DNA from: Cristatella mucedo
Lineage: Eukaryota; Bryozoa; Phylactolaemata; Cristatellidae
DNA length: 64,000 nucleotides
Reading direction: 5' to 3'
NCBI GenBank assembly: GCA_009760855.2
Contig: WPIO01000007.1
Coordinates: 7,227,501-7,291,500, forward strand
Shown here: positions 10,861 to 22,608 of the stretch, piece by piece
Layout: each line of letters starts with the position of its first letter
How positions within the stretch are numbered: position 1 is the first letter of the stretch
The notes under the pieces: generated by a model
Databases searched by the model: none
Told to the model about the DNA's origin: nothing
The model's input: only the letters and a program-made list of their open reading frames with translations
Program-made: the position numbers and the translations under genes

Positions 10861-12520
10861 TACGTGTTTAGTATAGATTACAGAACTAGCAGCTGTCGAG
10901 CAATGTTGGCACACAAAGCCCACGGACCAAGCCCTCGGCGTTAAACTGCTAAAGGCTACAGCTTCTGCCGGTGCAAAAGACGTAGCCACGGCCACTGCCA
11001 CTGTAAGTGAACATTCTCTCCCCCACGTGGACCTGAATGCAAGGTTGGTTGGATGAGAGGAGCGAGAAAGTGGAGAGAGAAAGCCGTGAGAGGTTGGTAG
11101 CTGGCCGCCGAGAGCAGGCCGAACGGCTTCGCAGCACAACCCTATTTGACCGAGCACCGGCCGTTCCCTCAGGCAGCAGTCCAGAGGCTTGCAGGAGGGA
11201 ATGGGGAGTTGTATAGGCTTCATTAGCCTCTCACAAAGCAGCACTGCCTGCCTTTTGGGCATAAGGGGGGGGGTTGGTAGTTAGCCGGCAGTATTTTCCC
11301 CGCCCCATTGTTTGCAGAATGGCTGTACCACAGCATTTAACCAGGAAGGTAAGCCTGTAGTGGATTTTCTACAGTTATCCAAGCAGTCTTACATCATTGC
11401 CGTGGCTACAGGTTGGCTCGACGGTGCAGTGCAGTGTTTCTCATGATGGCTGCCACCACATTCTGGTCCCTTAGCTGCTCACCAGTCCATTTGTAAAACG
11501 TCTCGTACGCGCAATACAAGAGCAGTCGAAGTGTCCATGCCGGCAGCCTGACGGTAATGGCTCTACAGCGCTGCAGCTCTGCGATCGCCGCCCGCCTCGC
11601 TCTTCTCTGCAGCCCATGGTCGCTGCTCCGTCGTTGCCCATAGCTTCTCGAGACGGGCTTTGGTGCCCTCGGCCGCTAGGCATGAGAGTCACGCCGAGGC
11701 GCTGCCCTTCTGCGAGCGCAGCTCGTGCTGCGACCGGCAGTAGCCGCCGAACGAATGAGCTGCAGCAGAGACTGCTCGCCTTTTGGTCGGTCAAGGACCG
11801 AGTCTCGGAGCTTGCTATAGTCCAATAGCAGCCATACCACCGACGCTGGCCTTCGAGGAGCTGTTTATCAAGCAGCCCCCACTCAAGGGCTCAGCCGTCG
11901 AAGCCATGTGCCATGCACAGCAGCTGTTTGGCCAGCAGCCCTGTCGTCGTTGGTTGCTTGCATCGATTGCCCTGATTTGTTGGTGGCGGTTGGAGGGGGG
12001 AGAGGGTTTAGATGCATCGCATGGAGAACTCGACTCGGTTGAATCGGCTGAAAGGTGTCAGCTCATTGCAAGCTAGCAACACCGGTGCCGAAGCTATATA
12101 TCCCAGCTGTCTCTGCTAAAGAGTTCCCTACTTGCAAAGTCTGAGGTGGTCTGTTTCGGTGTCACATGGTGACAGTGAGCAGTGCAGCTTGCCCGAGCAG
12201 CAGCATCAGCAGCAGTCCCGAGCTCTTTGCTTTCCTCGATGGCCACTCCCATCCACTGATGTCGCTTTTGCCACAGATTTACGGTTCTCAGTTCTCAGCA
12301 ACAATGTTAGTTCAGGCAGCCCTTGTCGTCGTTCATTCCAGCCTGCTCTGCTGTGCAATGGTTGCCGCCGGGCTCGTCGTGAGACCGAAGGTGCAACGCT
12401 CGCTCACGGCATAAGCCACCTGACTGCTAGCCACCTGCCTTCGTCTCTTGTCTTACTGCACTGTTCTTCCCTGCTTCCGAGGCTTTGGGCACAGTGGTGG
12501 CCTTTTCCGGCAGTTCACTT
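10861..12520. other. unassigned GC-richer sequence with long open frames
   Basis: The region is richer in GC and CpG than its surroundings. Both strands carry overlapping frames of 60-170 residues, for example plus 11783-12076, plus 12132-12731 (199 codons, no Met-ATG start evident) and minus 11471-11794. None shows a recognisable domain, and the frames overlap in conflicting directions. It might contain exons or a regulatory region of an unknown gene. Confidence 0.3.
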
Positions 12521-12522
12521 CT

Positions 12523-12615
12523 GGCATGATGCTGCAGCTCTGCCTGAACCCTGCCTAAATGCTTTGGGGAAATGCAAAGGCATCGGTCAACGGCAGAGCT
12601 CTGCAGCATCATGCC
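12523..12615. repeat. inverted repeat (22-24 bp arms)
   Basis: The left arm 12523-12544 (GGCATGATGCTGCAGCTCTG plus CC) is the reverse complement of 12592-12615, with one two-base AG insertion in the right arm. The spacer is about 47 bases. Just to the right, GCATGATGCC and GCATCATGCCA repeat the arm motif (12616-12655). Confidence 0.85.
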
Positions 12616-12655
12616 AGCATGATGCCATCATGCATCTGCCAGCATCATGCCATGT

Positions 12656-13127
12656 TCGGCACTCGAGGCAGCTTTGCAGACTTTATATCTTTGCAAGTTA
12701 CACTTTGCATTCGTACGCCCCCCACCCGTGATACCGTGAGCTCTGCCGGAGGGGCAGGGCACACGGTGGTGCCTGTGTACTTTGCCATGCATTGCATGAG
12801 GTGTATTTTTGAAGTGCCCTGGCATTGATTAGCCTCGTTTCTTTTATAACTAGCCATTCGCTAACACTGTTATGGTTACCTAGGTTGGTCTTAGTAATAC
12901 GATTATACATGCCAAACTGCCGAATCCCAGCAATGTGCATTTGCACAACTGTCTTAAAGCAAACCAAATGTGCTGTTCAGCTCTGTATGGTCTAGAGAGG
13001 GAGTCTGAGAGCATCAGTGTAACCCTAGCAGTTAGAAGCCATTCACTTTGCTACTTCTGCTTCATTTTTCTTTACAAAGTTACACTGTGAGAAGTGATGA
13101 TCACTTCTTGCACAGGTCGATGAGAAG
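12656..13127. other. unassigned sequence
   Basis: No supported feature. Confidence 0.3.
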
Positions 13128-13420
13128 TGATCTAACGGTGCAGTTTCGACATTCACGACAAGCAAGCCGAAGTTCAGAAATTTGGATCAACTGTCAGCTT
13201 GTTGGATCTTGCATGGACAGGGGGACCTATGAGTTGTGAGTTGCAGAAGTCTAGACCGAATGCAGCTGATACATGGACCAACTTGGGTTTTGTGTCATTA
13301 TGTAAGCAGGCCCGATTTTTTTGCAGTAGTGCATATCTGAAAGTATTAAGACCTGACTGTGGAGCTAATATGGTCATCTAGTGAAAGGTTGCTCTGGAAC
13401 AGACATCAAGATTGTGTTCA
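13128..13420 (-). mobile_element. degenerate LINE A fragment (RT C-terminal region)
   Basis: The minus strand reads TKPKLVHVSAAFGLDFCNSQ (about 13227-13290), matching TSKLVHAFVTSRLDFCNS of family A, with flanking DNA also alignable. It has neither YADD nor a 3' tail. Confidence 0.75.
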
Positions 13421-13705
13421 AATGTTCATGAGATATACTGATCAGGCCCATTTTGTGGGTTAGGCATTCCAATTTCTGTTGGATTATTAGCTGTGCTCGC
13501 AAGATGTAACATAGCTGCCTCCCCTCCAGCATTTCCAGCAGCCGGACCCTACTTCTGGTGAATATATTCCGAGACAGCTGACTCCGAGCACCTTCTGGTC
13601 AAGATCATCTGCCCCATCAACCGAGTATTACCTGCTCAAATCTCCGATAATCATGTGTGTGTGTGTATACACAAATGTGTATCTGTGTGCATGTAAGGAT
13701 CTTCT
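13421..13705. other. unassigned sequence
   Basis: No feature apart from a short (TG)n patch near 13653-13667. Confidence 0.3.
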
Positions 13706-14512
13706 AATAGGTGATGCTATTGTTTGACCATCACCTCGTGCTCGAAATTTAGGTGTCGTTTTCGACAGCTGCCTCAATTTTAAAAGCTTCATTCAGAAGA
13801 CTGCTTCTACAGCTAGCCATCACGTCCGATCCCTATCCAAGATTAGGAGCTGTCTCCCACAGTTGCTTGTATACAATTTAACTAGCTCCCTAGTTCTGTT
13901 TCGGCTTGATTATTGTAATTCCCTTTTGGCTAGGCTACCAAAGAAAACTATTAGGCCACTGCAGCTGACTATGAATATGGCTGCAAGGCTAGTCTTCAAG
14001 TCCCAGAGGCTGGATGCCGGGTGAGCAACGGATAGAGAGCAAAGTTCTTACGCTGACCCACAAGGCCCACCACGGCTTGGCTCCTTCGTTCCTAGCTGAG
14101 CTGCTGCATCACTTTCAGCCTGTTTTCGCCCTCAGGTCCTGTGTGGATAATAAATTAGCTGTTCCATTCCTCTGCTTAAAGACCTGTGGCGACAGAAGCT
14201 TTAGCTCTGCAGGTCCTAGACTGTGGAACTTGCTTCCACGATTCTTACGCAACGACAACTACTCTCCTACTGCCGACTATGGCTCATTCTTTTCAGCGGT
14301 CCTGAGCTGCGACTTCCATGCTACTCACTACCTCAACTGCTCTCCTGACTCTGCTATGCTTACCACGTTCTCTTTGTTGGGTGAGACGAAGTCTGTTGGC
14401 TACCGAATGTGTACCGAAAGCCGTTTAGGCTGTGAGAGCGCTATACAAAACTCTCCTGCGTAACATCCACATGGTCTTTATGACTTTTTGGAGATACAGA
14501 CGAAGATACATT
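13706..14512 (+). mobile_element. LINE B copy, 5'-truncated
   Basis: Plus-strand family B from the IGDAIV segment to the ATTAC tail (about 14500-14520). Recognisable parts are [20 protein letters not shown] (about 13741-13800), RAL-SCVDNKLAVPFL and the 3' UTR with CTCTCCTGCG. About 40 bases are missing near 14011, where copy 51190-54468 encodes [12 protein letters not shown]. The frame from 14014 to the end reads as a 149-residue remnant. It has no YADD and cannot be active. Confidence 0.9.
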
Positions 14513-14654
14513 ACATTACTCATGTACTTTGTGTGTGCATGCATGTGTACTTGTGTGTTTGTGCATGTATGTCTGTGCAAGTGTGCACGGGAGTGCGTAT
14601 GTCTGCATTCACCTCTGTCAGTAGCTATGCATTGCCACAAAGACTAATTGGTTT

Positions 14655-14817
14655 CTGTGCTCTGTGCATGTCACCCCAAACGATGCTATGTATCTTGTCA
14701 TTGAGCTGGCTACCACTAACCATTCAATCCTGCTTCATTTGCAGCAAATGTAAAGTGCCTAGAAAGAGATTGAGTTATCTGAGGGCACTATATCAAATGT
14801 ATTATTATTATTATTAT
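14655..14817 (+). mobile_element. LINE A 3' UTR, strongly 5'-truncated
   Basis: Family A 3' UTR with GCAGCAAATG and the hairpin in its T/A form: GTGCC (14755-14759) pairs with GGCAC (14784-14788). A (TTA)n tail follows. Confidence 0.88.
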
Positions 14818-14899
14818 CTTGCTAAAGGTCTAGGAGGCTTTCGGGTTGCATGTGCTAATCAGCAGCTCCATCTCATTCAGCAGAGAGCAAGTGAAAAGT

Positions 14900-16859
14900 G
14901 AAGCTGAGCCAGGGGGCAGACGAGGATGTGAGAAGCACGGTGGTAAAGGTGCAAAGGATGTGGCCTAGTTGGCAGCAGATGAGAAGTTGATAAAGCTTAG
15001 TTAATGTGAACATTAGATCCACCTCGAGAGAAAAGTCTTATTTTGCCGACTACTATCACTACGTAAAAGTTTTAAACTGCTAATTTACTGTTCTTAAGGG
15101 ACCTGATTGCATGAGGACGCTGGAACTGGTGCAGCAGTATAGCTAAGTGTGAAAAAGCCAAGCCATTGCATGCCTTGAGAGTATGTAAATATATGCCGTT
15201 ACGAATACGAAGGCCTATGATTACAAATAAGAAAGACAATTACTCAAGCTGTTCCTGAAACTCTAAATACATGGGCAAGGCCGAACTGCAATCCAGGTTC
15301 GATTATAACAAGCATGTATCTCAAGGGACTTCATTGTGAAACACCGGTCTCGTCGCGTGAAGACACGTGATGATCCGGGTTTATAACTGACTGAATGGAT
15401 CAACTCACCATACGTCTAATTGATTGTGATTATATCATGCAATGTTTCAATATCAGTGTTTCTACAGTCGGTATCCTGCTGTCTTATAGATTGTCCATTG
15501 AGTCAACATACAGCCTCTTGCCGTTTGCACACACCGATATACGATTGCTTGCAAGCTTTGGGAATCTCGAGCTCTCTCTCTTTAAGCAAAACATGAAGGG
15601 TTGTTATCTAGAAAGCTTGATAGCAACAGTAGGATCTAGAAAGAGCTCTATGGTGATCTCTATTGGCTGGTATAAAGTGACATTATTTGTGAACTGAATG
15701 AAGAACAGATCAAGCCTATCTAGCAGTTTTGTTGCCTAATCTAACCACAGTCTTGCAAAAAAATGCACGATACTCAAGCACCACTATTTATTGATATATA
15801 AATCCACAGGCCCATTGGATTTCATATTTCTAGGACTTTGCATGTGTAGCAATAAGAGACCTAACTAGTTGTGGAAATGGGTTAAAGTGTGTGCCTGCAA
15901 TCAGTATATGGACCTCATCTACGAGGGAGTGGCTTGTTAGTTATCATTGAGTATGAGGCACCCCAAGGTACCAGGTTGCACGTGAAAGAATGCTTTATTG
16001 CATCAGCCGTGGAGAGAAGTGGATGTTTTGGGCTTTCTAGGGGATTCGACTTTTTAAATAGTTTAATCTTGGAGCAAACTCTATTTACTCCTTACTGCTG
16101 AGACTATAGAGTCCATGCAAAACCGTGAACCAGCAAGGTCAGTGACTCGGACCTGACGATCTTGCCTTTGGCTATTATTGTCATCCGTTCTTTGAGGCTT
16201 TTGGGTCTTACATATTGTGTGAAAAATTAGAAATTTCTCGAGGCCTATAACCAAGCATGTGCATGAGTCTAGATTTGGCCTGCTTGCTTACAGTTTGACA
16301 GGTTGCATACAGTTTACATTCTCCTCACCAGGGAGTGGCTTGAAGAGCAAGCAACAGAGTTTTCCACGAAATGGGTGCCTGTAATTCAAATGGCCAGTCA
16401 TTAAACCATGCAAGCTCTGGTAGTTAGAGCAGCCAGCATAGAGGCTCCTGCAAGGGAATCAATTCCACGAGAAGAGTGTGTGTGCATGCAGATGCTGTCG
16501 GAGGACTAGCTGCAGCGAGGAAACATGAGGAGTTGAAAGTGAGTAGCAGTGCGATGACTCCATCTCAGGTAGGCACGGCATTGCCTAGCCCGGACACAGT
16601 CAGCAAATAGGGCCTCAATTGATTCTCGATGCTACACTGAATTTTAAGTCCGGTCAGGCAGCTGTCGTAAGTGCTGGCCCATGCTTCAAAGCCTGTCTCG
16701 AAGGCTGCAGCCGGTCGGTGCTTCCCTGAAAGATGCTGCTCTCTTCGAAAGCTGGTCGTGACTCTTTTGGGCAAATTAAACAGGCTGCTTCATCGATCTG
16801 AGCGACATGGCACCTCTGGGGCTGGGTAGTAGCGGCGATCAACGGCAGCTCGCCATATA
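14900..16859. other. unassigned sequence
   Basis: Frames of 60-100 residues (for example plus 15395-15697) have no recognisable motif. No repeat or RNA element could be named. Confidence 0.3.
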
Positions 16860-16975
16860 TCGTACTTTCTTTGCAGCAAATTTCAAGTGCCTTGAAAGAG
16901 ATTGAGTTCTCAGAGGGCGATATATCTCATGTATTAATATTAATATAGTACTACTACTAATATTATTATTATTAT
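16860..16975 (+). mobile_element. LINE A 3' end, strongly 5'-truncated
   Basis: TTTGCAGCAAATTTCAAGTGCCTTG, AGAGATTGAGTTCTC and GAGGGCGATATATC mark the family A end. The tail is a mixed TAT/TAC/ATT repeat (16932-16975). Confidence 0.8.
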
Positions 16976-17046
16976 CCAAACTGCCGACAGACAGACTGAC
17001 TGCTCCCTATCGCGTCAGTGCATTCGGAAATGTTATGGTCTTGTAG

Positions 17047-17189
17047 CAGATGCCAGTCTCGCCATCGCAGGAGATGAGGGACAGCAGCACGAGAGACGCC
17101 AGTGGTCTTCTCGACAGCGGCCCCGACGACTCACGACTTGACGACCAATCAAAGGATGGCATTTGGAGAACTAAAGGCACCAGATTCAA
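17047..17189 (+). CDS. possible coding exon, unassigned
   Basis: An open frame runs from an acceptor-like TTGTAG (ending 17046) to a donor-like AAGAGAG|GTATGC at about 17189-17195. The predicted peptide is rich in Ser, Asp and Arg, with SGPDDSRLDDQSKDGIW followed by a basic KGTRFKR end. The donor would be phase 1, like four of the five RhoGAP introns, so it could be an upstream linker exon of that gene 17 kb away. No homology was recognised, and a chance frame is quite possible. Confidence 0.2.
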
Positions 17190-17195
17190 GAGAGG

Positions 17196-17895
17196 TATGC
17201 TCTCTATTCTAACGTCCCACAGTAGCAGAGTGACAGCTGATGCGTGCTTGCAGTTGCCTATGCAATTTTATTAATATCAGACAAACTCCTTGCTGTACGG
17301 CTGACACTCACTGTGTAGTTAGTACATATGAAAAAACCTAAGCACTTAAAGGAGACACTTCCATGTGCACCTTTTTTAAGCTTCACCACACCAACTTGCC
17401 CGCCCTGTGGCATCTTCAGCGGTTGCCACCTCGGCAGATGATGCTTTCTAAGCGCTGCCTGTCCTCTACTTGCTTGTTAAGTGCAATTCAACTTTAACAA
17501 ACAACACTTACCATGTTCAGTCTTATAGTGCTAACAGATGCTCAGTCCACCTAGGCCTCCACTGGAAGAAAAGAGTGCTAGAATGACCATCAGACCTAGT
17601 TTTTGCATTGTGACATAAATGAATGTCGCCTGAAGAGCTGCATGCACTCACGCGAGGGTCCAGCATAAGTAACTTTGTTACAAGAAGTTCCGAAGTCCGA
17701 GCAACAGCTCAAGTAGCTAGAGAATCAATCGGTTATAGGCTTTTTGAACGGCAAAGGTGAAAAGTACAGAATATTGCTTAAAGCAGCCAACATTTCTTTA
17801 GATTTTCATAGCAGACAGCCATAGCAGCCCATTTTCACAGGACACCAGAAAAGCACTGTCGCGGATTATTTCCACAGGGTCAATACAATAAAAAA
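17196..17895. other. unassigned sequence
   Basis: No supported feature. Confidence 0.3.
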
Positions 17896-18034
17896 AATAT
17901 TATTCATTTGTATAGCGCCCCAAGAGAACTCAATCTCTACATAAGCGCTTCGCTTCGTATATGCCGTGGGGCTCGAGCCAACGACATTAGTCGTCTAAGG
18001 TGTGCACCTTTACCTCTGGTCAAAACTAGGGCAG
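17896..18034 (-). mobile_element. SINE-B (tRNA-like head, LINE A-type tail)
   Basis: The minus strand has a tRNA-like head with a degenerate B box (GGCTCGAGCC, from 17971-17980) and a possible A box near 18015-18031. The 3' part is the family A hairpin (GCGCTT...GGGGCGCTATAC) ending in ATGAATAAT. Five other copies or partial copies in the window share this structure. Confidence 0.8.
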
Positions 18035-18207
18035 GCAATGCTTCCCAAACTGATGGCCAACTGCTACCAGACATGAATCACAGCAAGTTGTCAGAAAAGT
18101 ACCTATGTCATCTAGAGGCTACACATACAATTAATTTTGAAAGTTCATTCCAGTGCAGGCCTCTGGCCAGCAACATGTCCACCTATTGGGGTTTAGGTTT
18201 ACTGGGA

Positions 18208-18290
18208 GGTCTTACAGCAAAAATGCTATATATATGTATATATGTATATATGTATATATATGTATATATATGTATATATATTTATATATC

Positions 18291-18321
<31 letters not shown>

Positions 18322-18333
18322 TGCTGTAAGACC

Positions 18334-18425
<92 letters not shown>
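18208..18425. repeat. TA/TG/CA microsatellite with 13-bp inverted repeat, then TA and GA
   Basis: GGTCTTACAGCAA (18208-18220) and its exact reverse complement TTGCTGTAAGACC (18321-18333) flank about 100 bases of TATG/TA/CA repeat. A (TA)n run (about 18335-18417) ending in (GA)n follows. Confidence 0.93.
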
Positions 18426-18428
<3 letters not shown>

Positions 18429-18508
18429 GGTACTAAGTATGCAATTTGTTAGTATATTGTGGTGCTTCACTAAGCAAAACTTGCTCTGTCATTCTTGAAC
18501 TGCTACGT

Positions 18509-18512
<4 letters not shown>

Positions 18513-18551
<39 letters not shown>
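18513..18551. repeat. (CA)n microsatellite
   Basis: An uninterrupted CA run of about 39 bases. Confidence 0.95.
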
Positions 18552-18554
<3 letters not shown>

Positions 18555-18974
18555 CCGTGTTCAGCCCAATGGTGTATTCATTGGTGGGTGGAGCCAGGGG
18601 CAGTGGCAGCTTTGCAACCTCCCCCCCCCAATAGTGGGACAGCAACATGGGCCACCTATCCCTATTCCTATATGTGCCCACCGTGTGGTGGAACAGCCTC
18701 GCCAATTTATTTGCATTGACTGTAAAGGTGACCAGAGAAAGCTCGGTGTCTCATGGTGCCCCGTCAACTGCCTTAATCTTTGTCTGCCTTAATCAGCCAG
18801 GCTGTTTTCATTTGAAGAACGATTTTATGGCATTCCGGTCCTAGATCGTCCTGGGTTATTTTTTCTCATGATTTTGCCCTGAGATGGAAGTGACAGTCCG
18901 GTAACTGCTCTCAGATGCAGTGAAGGCTATTGTGTTTACCTGGCTATTGCGTTTACCTTACCTAGGTCAGTTCT

Positions 18975-19095
18975 ATTAATAACAATAATTATAATAATAC
19001 ATTGACCTAGCACTCTCAAATATTTGCTTACTCTCTTTCTAGGCACTTGAAATGGCTATCACGATCATGCTGAACGACTTGATCATTATGAGAGT
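18975..19095 (-). mobile_element. LINE A 3' end, decayed
   Basis: An AATAATTATAATAATACATTG tail is followed by GCACTCTCA and CTCTTTCTAGGCACTTGA, the antisense of the family A hairpin, and a short 3' UTR remnant with ATCATGCT. Confidence 0.65.
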
Positions 19096-20959
19096 AGTCT
19101 CAGCATGCCTGTTCGGCATGTCTGCTTGCTGCTTCCAGCCATTACTCGGTGTTGCTTCCATTTCTGTTGGGGTTGTGTAAATATACCCTGTAGGACAGAG
19201 GCAAAGCTCGGATTGGAGCCCCGGGGTGGCACGGGGTCTGGGGGGGGGGGCAGAGTTCTCCTGTAACTGTAAAGGGGGTCTGGGTCTTGGACTCGGCTTA
19301 CACCTATCAGGCCAGGGGCATGGCAGCTGCCACCCCTGCCACTCCCCTAGCTTCGCCTCTGCTATAGGGCCGCAGGCTGCTCACCTCTTGCGACTCGATA
19401 TCGAATCTCCCAGCTGAACGGGGAGGAGGGAAAGATGCAAGGCTAATTCGGAGCTGCAGCTTGACTGGCTGGCAGTCTAGCTGCACAAGGGAGCTGGATG
19501 CTTGCTGGGGAGACTGTATGTCCCCGCATGTGTCACAGGCATTGGGTTTTGTGCAGCCATTAAAAAACATCGAATCATGGGCTGCCTATAGTGATTAGGC
19601 AGGCAAAATTGGATAAAGTGGCCCTACTTTGCATCTACTGTCTGCTGATGCTTGCTTTGAGACACGAGACAACTTGACAGGCGTTCAGTACAGGCCAGTG
19701 AGCGTTTTTGGCACCTTCGTGGAGTGCATTATTGTTAGTTCCACGTGATTGGCTTTAGGACATCGAAATTGAAGAGGCTTTCGATCAAGCCCTCGCCCGA
19801 CATCGTCTGATGGAAGTTCTGAAAACAGAGAGACACGTGTGTCTCCTTAGTTTAGTGTGATGCCGTGAGAGCTCAGAGGCTTCTAAAGTCAGTCTGCTGC
19901 TGGCAGACTGACTTTCAGCCAGACTGCTGGCAGACTGACTTTCAGATTTTCGTTTCTTTTTTTGCCTACTGTACGTTTTTGCAGCTCTAGAGCAGTCCTT
20001 GCAGTGATTAGACTGAGCACGCTTTTTACGCCTATGTAGTGCAGTTGACGAAGACAGGTCCCTTCCCAGGAAACACTTGCCGGTACGGGCAAACCAATTT
20101 TTTCTTTTTTTCTGACGACCTCAAGTAGATTTGAATTTGAAATGTATCCGGTATCTGGAAGTGGTAGCCGAAATTTGGTCAGGCTGTCCTGTAAATGTAT
20201 ATTATAAATATATATTATAATCGTATGTGCCTAGACTCAGCGACTGGTCGTATTGTCAAGCTTGGGTGACCGATATGCAATTAATAGTGAAATGCACCAA
20301 GTAGTGAGACGAGGCACAGTGGGACACATACTATAGAGCTGCAACGAAAATCCACTGTGCATTTGAATTTAGGCATAACTCTTGAGTAGTAATTGAATTT
20401 AAAAGTGACACATCAGGTGTCGGCTGTGTGAGCATCTCCTAGCTTGCTCATCCCACAGTCGCCGGATTTGTTTTTTGAAGTAGATACGACCACGTACCGT
20501 TTGTAGAGTCAGAAGAACATATAGCTACTCAGTCATCGGCAATGGCCAAACTTGAGCAAAGACTGCCTCACAGGCCTGTCTCCACCATGTAACGTATTTG
20601 CTACAGCTCTGCAGGTCTTAAGGAACTCCCTTTATCAAATAGTTCTTAAATAACACTTCTGCCCTTCTCCCAAGGCTTGTTCTGGCCGGTCATTGTTCGC
20701 ACTTCAGCGTCCTTCATGCTACTTCTTTGCCTCTTACTTCTGCCCTACTAGTGCTGATAGGCTGCTAGTTGCCTTAGCTTAACTGTAAATAGGATACCAC
20801 TCGGGCGTGGAGTGTGCTTTAGGAAACGCTCAGCCTGGCCCATGCTTACTGTAGCCTTCACGGCTTTGAGATGTATTAGGCTGATTCTGAATTTTATCGA
20901 GAAGTAGTCGAATAACAAGTCAATAACCCAAAAGCTTTCATGTTCACTATCGAGCATCG
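19096..20959. other. unassigned sequence
   Basis: No gene was recognised. It contains an 11-G run (19240-19250) and the hairpin repeat at 19885-19945, annotated separately. Confidence 0.3.
19885..19945. repeat. hairpin plus direct repeat
   Basis: AAAGTCAGTCTGC (19885-19897) and GCAGACTGACTTT (19903-19915) form a perfect 13-bp stem with a 5-base loop. The 21-base segment 19898-19918 is repeated exactly at 19925-19945 (period 27). Confidence 0.92.
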
Positions 20960-20964
20960 TCTTA

Positions 20965-22540
20965 GCTTCTGGCAGACAAGTACAGTGCCATGTGATCCCA
21001 TCTGCGAATTAGCAGAGCACTTCTCCAAGTTCTTGGTAGGAAGGCAGACTAGGTACTCTGCCTCCTCCTCACCACCATGGCTACTGAACACCAAACCCAC
21101 ATCACCCTCATCTTTTTCTCTCTCCTCCGTCACATCATTCTCTGCTGAGCTCATCCCAAAATTGGTGACTTGAAACATCCTGCATCGACTGTCAACCCTG
21201 CAAGGAGTCCCTCATAGAGAGCACCCCACGAATGCTCCACTGCAACCATCCATGTACATGTCACTAAAGGCAGCAGGCTCTTAGCCGTGCGAGCTTAAGC
21301 CAGCGAGGCTGCACGCTATGTGTTCCAACTTGAAAAGACGAATAGTCCTGTTGATCCTATTTCAACCGTTCTCGTTATGAGATGCATGGAACTGTCGCTG
21401 CCAACCATGAACAATATTTCAATTATGTCCCAGGTTACCCATAATGTCCCATACTTTTTGACGACAGCCACTGTCAAGCCACTCATTAAAAAGCCAATCC
21501 TGAATGATAAAAACCTAAGTACGTTTCGTCTGGTCTCCCTTCAGTCATTCTCATTAAAGTTCTTCAGATCCTGCTGGCAAAATCCAATCGGGATTTAAAA
21601 CTAATCAGTCCGCAGACACTGATCTGCTCTAGTTTTACAGAAACATTCTTAACAATTCTGAGCAAGGTAGGGCCTCTTTGCTAGCTCTTCAGCTGGATCT
21701 TTCGGCAGCATTTGTCACAATTAACCATCAGATCCTCCCTGAGCACCACTCGTCATACCTAGGTATCACTGGCACGGTGCTAAACTGGGTTAGGTCCGAC
21801 CTCTGTGAGAGATGTCAGTGTAGATGTAAATAGCTACCGTTCCTGTAGCTTAGCGACGATAACCAAACTAATCGGTATGGCGCAAACCTAGCGTCACTTT
21901 CAGATTGGAAAGCAACTTCACATCAAGATGGGTTTAGCAGCACTCCAGCGACGACTGCCACTAACATTGCACCTAGAATGCTGCAATTCTCTTTATTCTG
22001 GTCTACCGGACTGTGCAGTTATGTGCTTACAGTTGGTGCAAAACTCTGCAGCTAGGCTCGTCTGTCGTGAGCATCGCAATCGCCACATCACTACACTTCT
22101 CGCAGACATGCACTGGCTCTCAGTCAAGCAGCGCATTGACTTCAAGGTTTTGCCACTTACTTTTAGGTCCCTTCATTCTCTGGCTCCAGCCTACCTACCA
22201 GAACTGCTCCTCCCACCAGGCCAAGCATCGTACCACCCACTGTTCTGACTCGAATCGTTTAGCCACACCTCGTTCGAACCCCAAAACCATTGGGAGACCA
22301 TGCCTTTAGTGCCTGGGACTCACTATCGATGCACATCACAACTTCCTCTGACATGACGACATTTAAAAAGAAGCTTAAAACACACCCGTGTATTGCAGCA
22401 TCTGGTCGGTCTTTGCGATTCGTCCTTCATATGCAGGTACCTGCTTGCATGCTCATGCCTGGTGCTTGATGTGCCTGCTGATTGCAGATGTTACCATCAA
22501 ATATTTGGTAATGCTTTATATGCAACATCGGTAAAGTACC

Positions 22541-22608
<68 letters not shown>

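Noticed and set aside
10433-10944. Long frames rich in Cys/Val (plus) or Thr/His (minus)
   Set aside because: They are translations of the (TG)n array; both strands and several frames are open at once. The same applies to 32545-33174, 46771-47275 and 50820-51346.
12132-12731. 199-codon open frame
   Set aside because: No ATG at the start, low-complexity Ser/Cys/His-rich composition, two other frames open in parallel (12166-12414, 12559-12828), an inverted repeat runs through it, and no domain is seen.
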